A stretch of DNA of 64,000 nucleotides from Loripinus fragilis (taxonomy: Eukaryota; Mollusca; Bivalvia; Lucinida; Lucinidae), in NCBI GenBank assembly GCA_964019695.1, contig OZ026517.1, positions 55,049,672-55,113,671 of the forward strand, written 5' to 3'. Numbering within the stretch: position 1 is the first letter of the stretch; each line of letters starts with the position of its first letter. This document shows, piece by piece, positions 63,025 through 64,000 of the stretch. The notes under the pieces were generated by a model. That model was not told where the DNA came from. It did no database searches and worked only from the letters and a program-made list of their open reading frames with translations. The position numbers and the translations under genes were made by a program.

Positions 63025-64000
63025 TCAGCAAATTCAGGTTTACCAGAAGAAATAGTAGTTGACAACAAGCGGTATACTAAATCAGATGATATTGCTAATA
63101 AATTAAACGAATATTTTTCTACGATTTCTAACATTTTCAAAGATACTGATAACAACCATTTAGATACTGATTTAACTGAGCTAAAGCATTTCGTTGACAG
63201 TAAAGTACCAAATGACACATTTTTCAGAATTCCTAATATCACTTCAGCACAATTTTTTAATATAATCTCTGCCCTAGATCCATCCAAAGCAATTGGATTA
63301 GATGGTATTGGACCCAGAATAATTAAAACTATAGGGCACATACTATCCCCAAGCATAGCGGCTCTGATAAACAAGAGCATACTTACCGGAAAATTTCCTG
63401 ACCAACTCAAACTCGCAAAGGTCTTCCCAATACATAAGAATGGCAGTAAATCTGACCCAGCCAATAATAGACCGATATCCATATTGCCAACCATCTCAAA
63501 GATCTTTGAAAGGCATGTTAATAAACATTTGATGGCATATCTAAATAAATACAGTCTTATACACGAAACCCAATCGGGGTTTCACCAAAAGCATAGCTGC
63601 CAAACAGCACTTGTAAAACTAATAGACCAGTGGATGGCTTGTATTGACAAAGGGGATATTATTGGATCATTGTTTTTAGATTTCAAGAAGGCATTCGACT
63701 TAGTAAATCATAATATTTTAATCAAAAAGCTATCAGTTTATAAAATTTGTAATCAATCTCTCCAGTGGTTCATATCTTATCTGGAGTCCCGTCAGCAAAC
63801 CATTGCTAGTGGCCAAGGAATGTCAATTCGCTCCTTGATACGATCAGGTGTCCCTCAAGGCTCGATCTTAGGGCCAATACTATTCTTATTGTTTATTAAT
63901 GACTTGTCACTATTGCTGAGAAACGGCCATGTTGACTTCTTTGCTGACGATGCGACCGCTCATACTAGTAACAAAGATATTGAAATTATAAATGCTGAAC
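63025..64000 (+). CDS. Non-LTR retrotransposon reverse transcriptase, partial at both ends
   Basis: The frame is open without a stop from 62950 (its first ~25 codons belong to the mariner) to the window end. It encodes a LINE-type reverse transcriptase that copies element RNA at a nicked genomic target. Seen: NRPISILPTISKIFERH (63466 on), QSGFHQKHSC, LDFKKAFD (63676-63699; motif A with catalytic Asp), VPQGSILGP (63850-63876), and FADD (63940-63951; catalytic Asp pair). The F-A-D-D form and these spacings fit jockey/CR1/BS-type LINEs. The endonuclease domain and 5' part are absent because the copy is 5' truncated at the mariner junction. The intact frame suggests recent insertion. The rest continues to the right. 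Confidence 0.92.

Noticed and set aside
63021..63494. 157-codon minus-strand frame
   Set aside because: Antisense shadow of the LINE reverse transcriptase, whose plus-strand frame has clear catalytic motifs.

Overview
This is about 64 kb of AT-rich animal nuclear DNA. It has spliced genes with GT-AG introns, dense tRNA-derived SINEs, non-LTR and mariner transposons, microsatellites and many short inverted-repeat elements. Several repeat types (the GCTCACCTGAG-headed element, the GGGGGCGAA(T/A)CGACTA minisatellite, tandem TGACCTTGACC/GGTCAAGGTCA blocks) are ones I associate with bivalve molluscs. I infer a bivalve, or at least a lophotrochozoan, but no sequence here proves the species.

One real protein-coding gene is visible, on the + strand. 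It is an organic anion transporting polypeptide (OATP/SLCO family) read from nine exons between 10408 and 61153. The exons join in phase and give 586 residues: an OATP-type N-terminus, nine membrane segments, the OATP signature around RWVGAWW, an unusually long cytoplasmic loop, and the cysteine-rich Kazal-like extracellular domain. The last membrane segments and the C-terminus are not in the window and should lie to the right, so the gene is partial. Transcription start and polyadenylation sites are not identifiable.

Layout: 1-10407 is upstream DNA filled with repeats and foldback elements, without a supported gene. Exons 1-3 lie at 10408-14180. Intron 3 is 37,265 bp long and holds the most striking structure. 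This is a roughly 18.5 kb diverged inverted duplication (about 26.44-44.96 kb) whose core is a ~174-bp satellite array (about 28.83-41.64 kb) that switches orientation at about 32.64 kb. Exons 4-9 lie at 51446-61153 with shorter introns. From 62285 onward there is a decayed mariner transposon, cut by a 5'-truncated non-LTR retrotransposon whose reverse-transcriptase frame stays open to the window end.

The mobile-element record is unusually readable. There are several TTAA-flanked, piggyBac-like MITEs, two tRNA-SINE families with clear target-site duplications, a short hairpin family with a palindromic CAAAAGAACCGTCTC core in seven places, and a four-level nested insertion at 20.46-21.52 kb. 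The two arms of the inverted duplication supply paralogous empty sites for one MITE and one SINE, so their insertions can be ordered. No rRNA, functional tRNA, CRISPR or bacterial-type feature is present.
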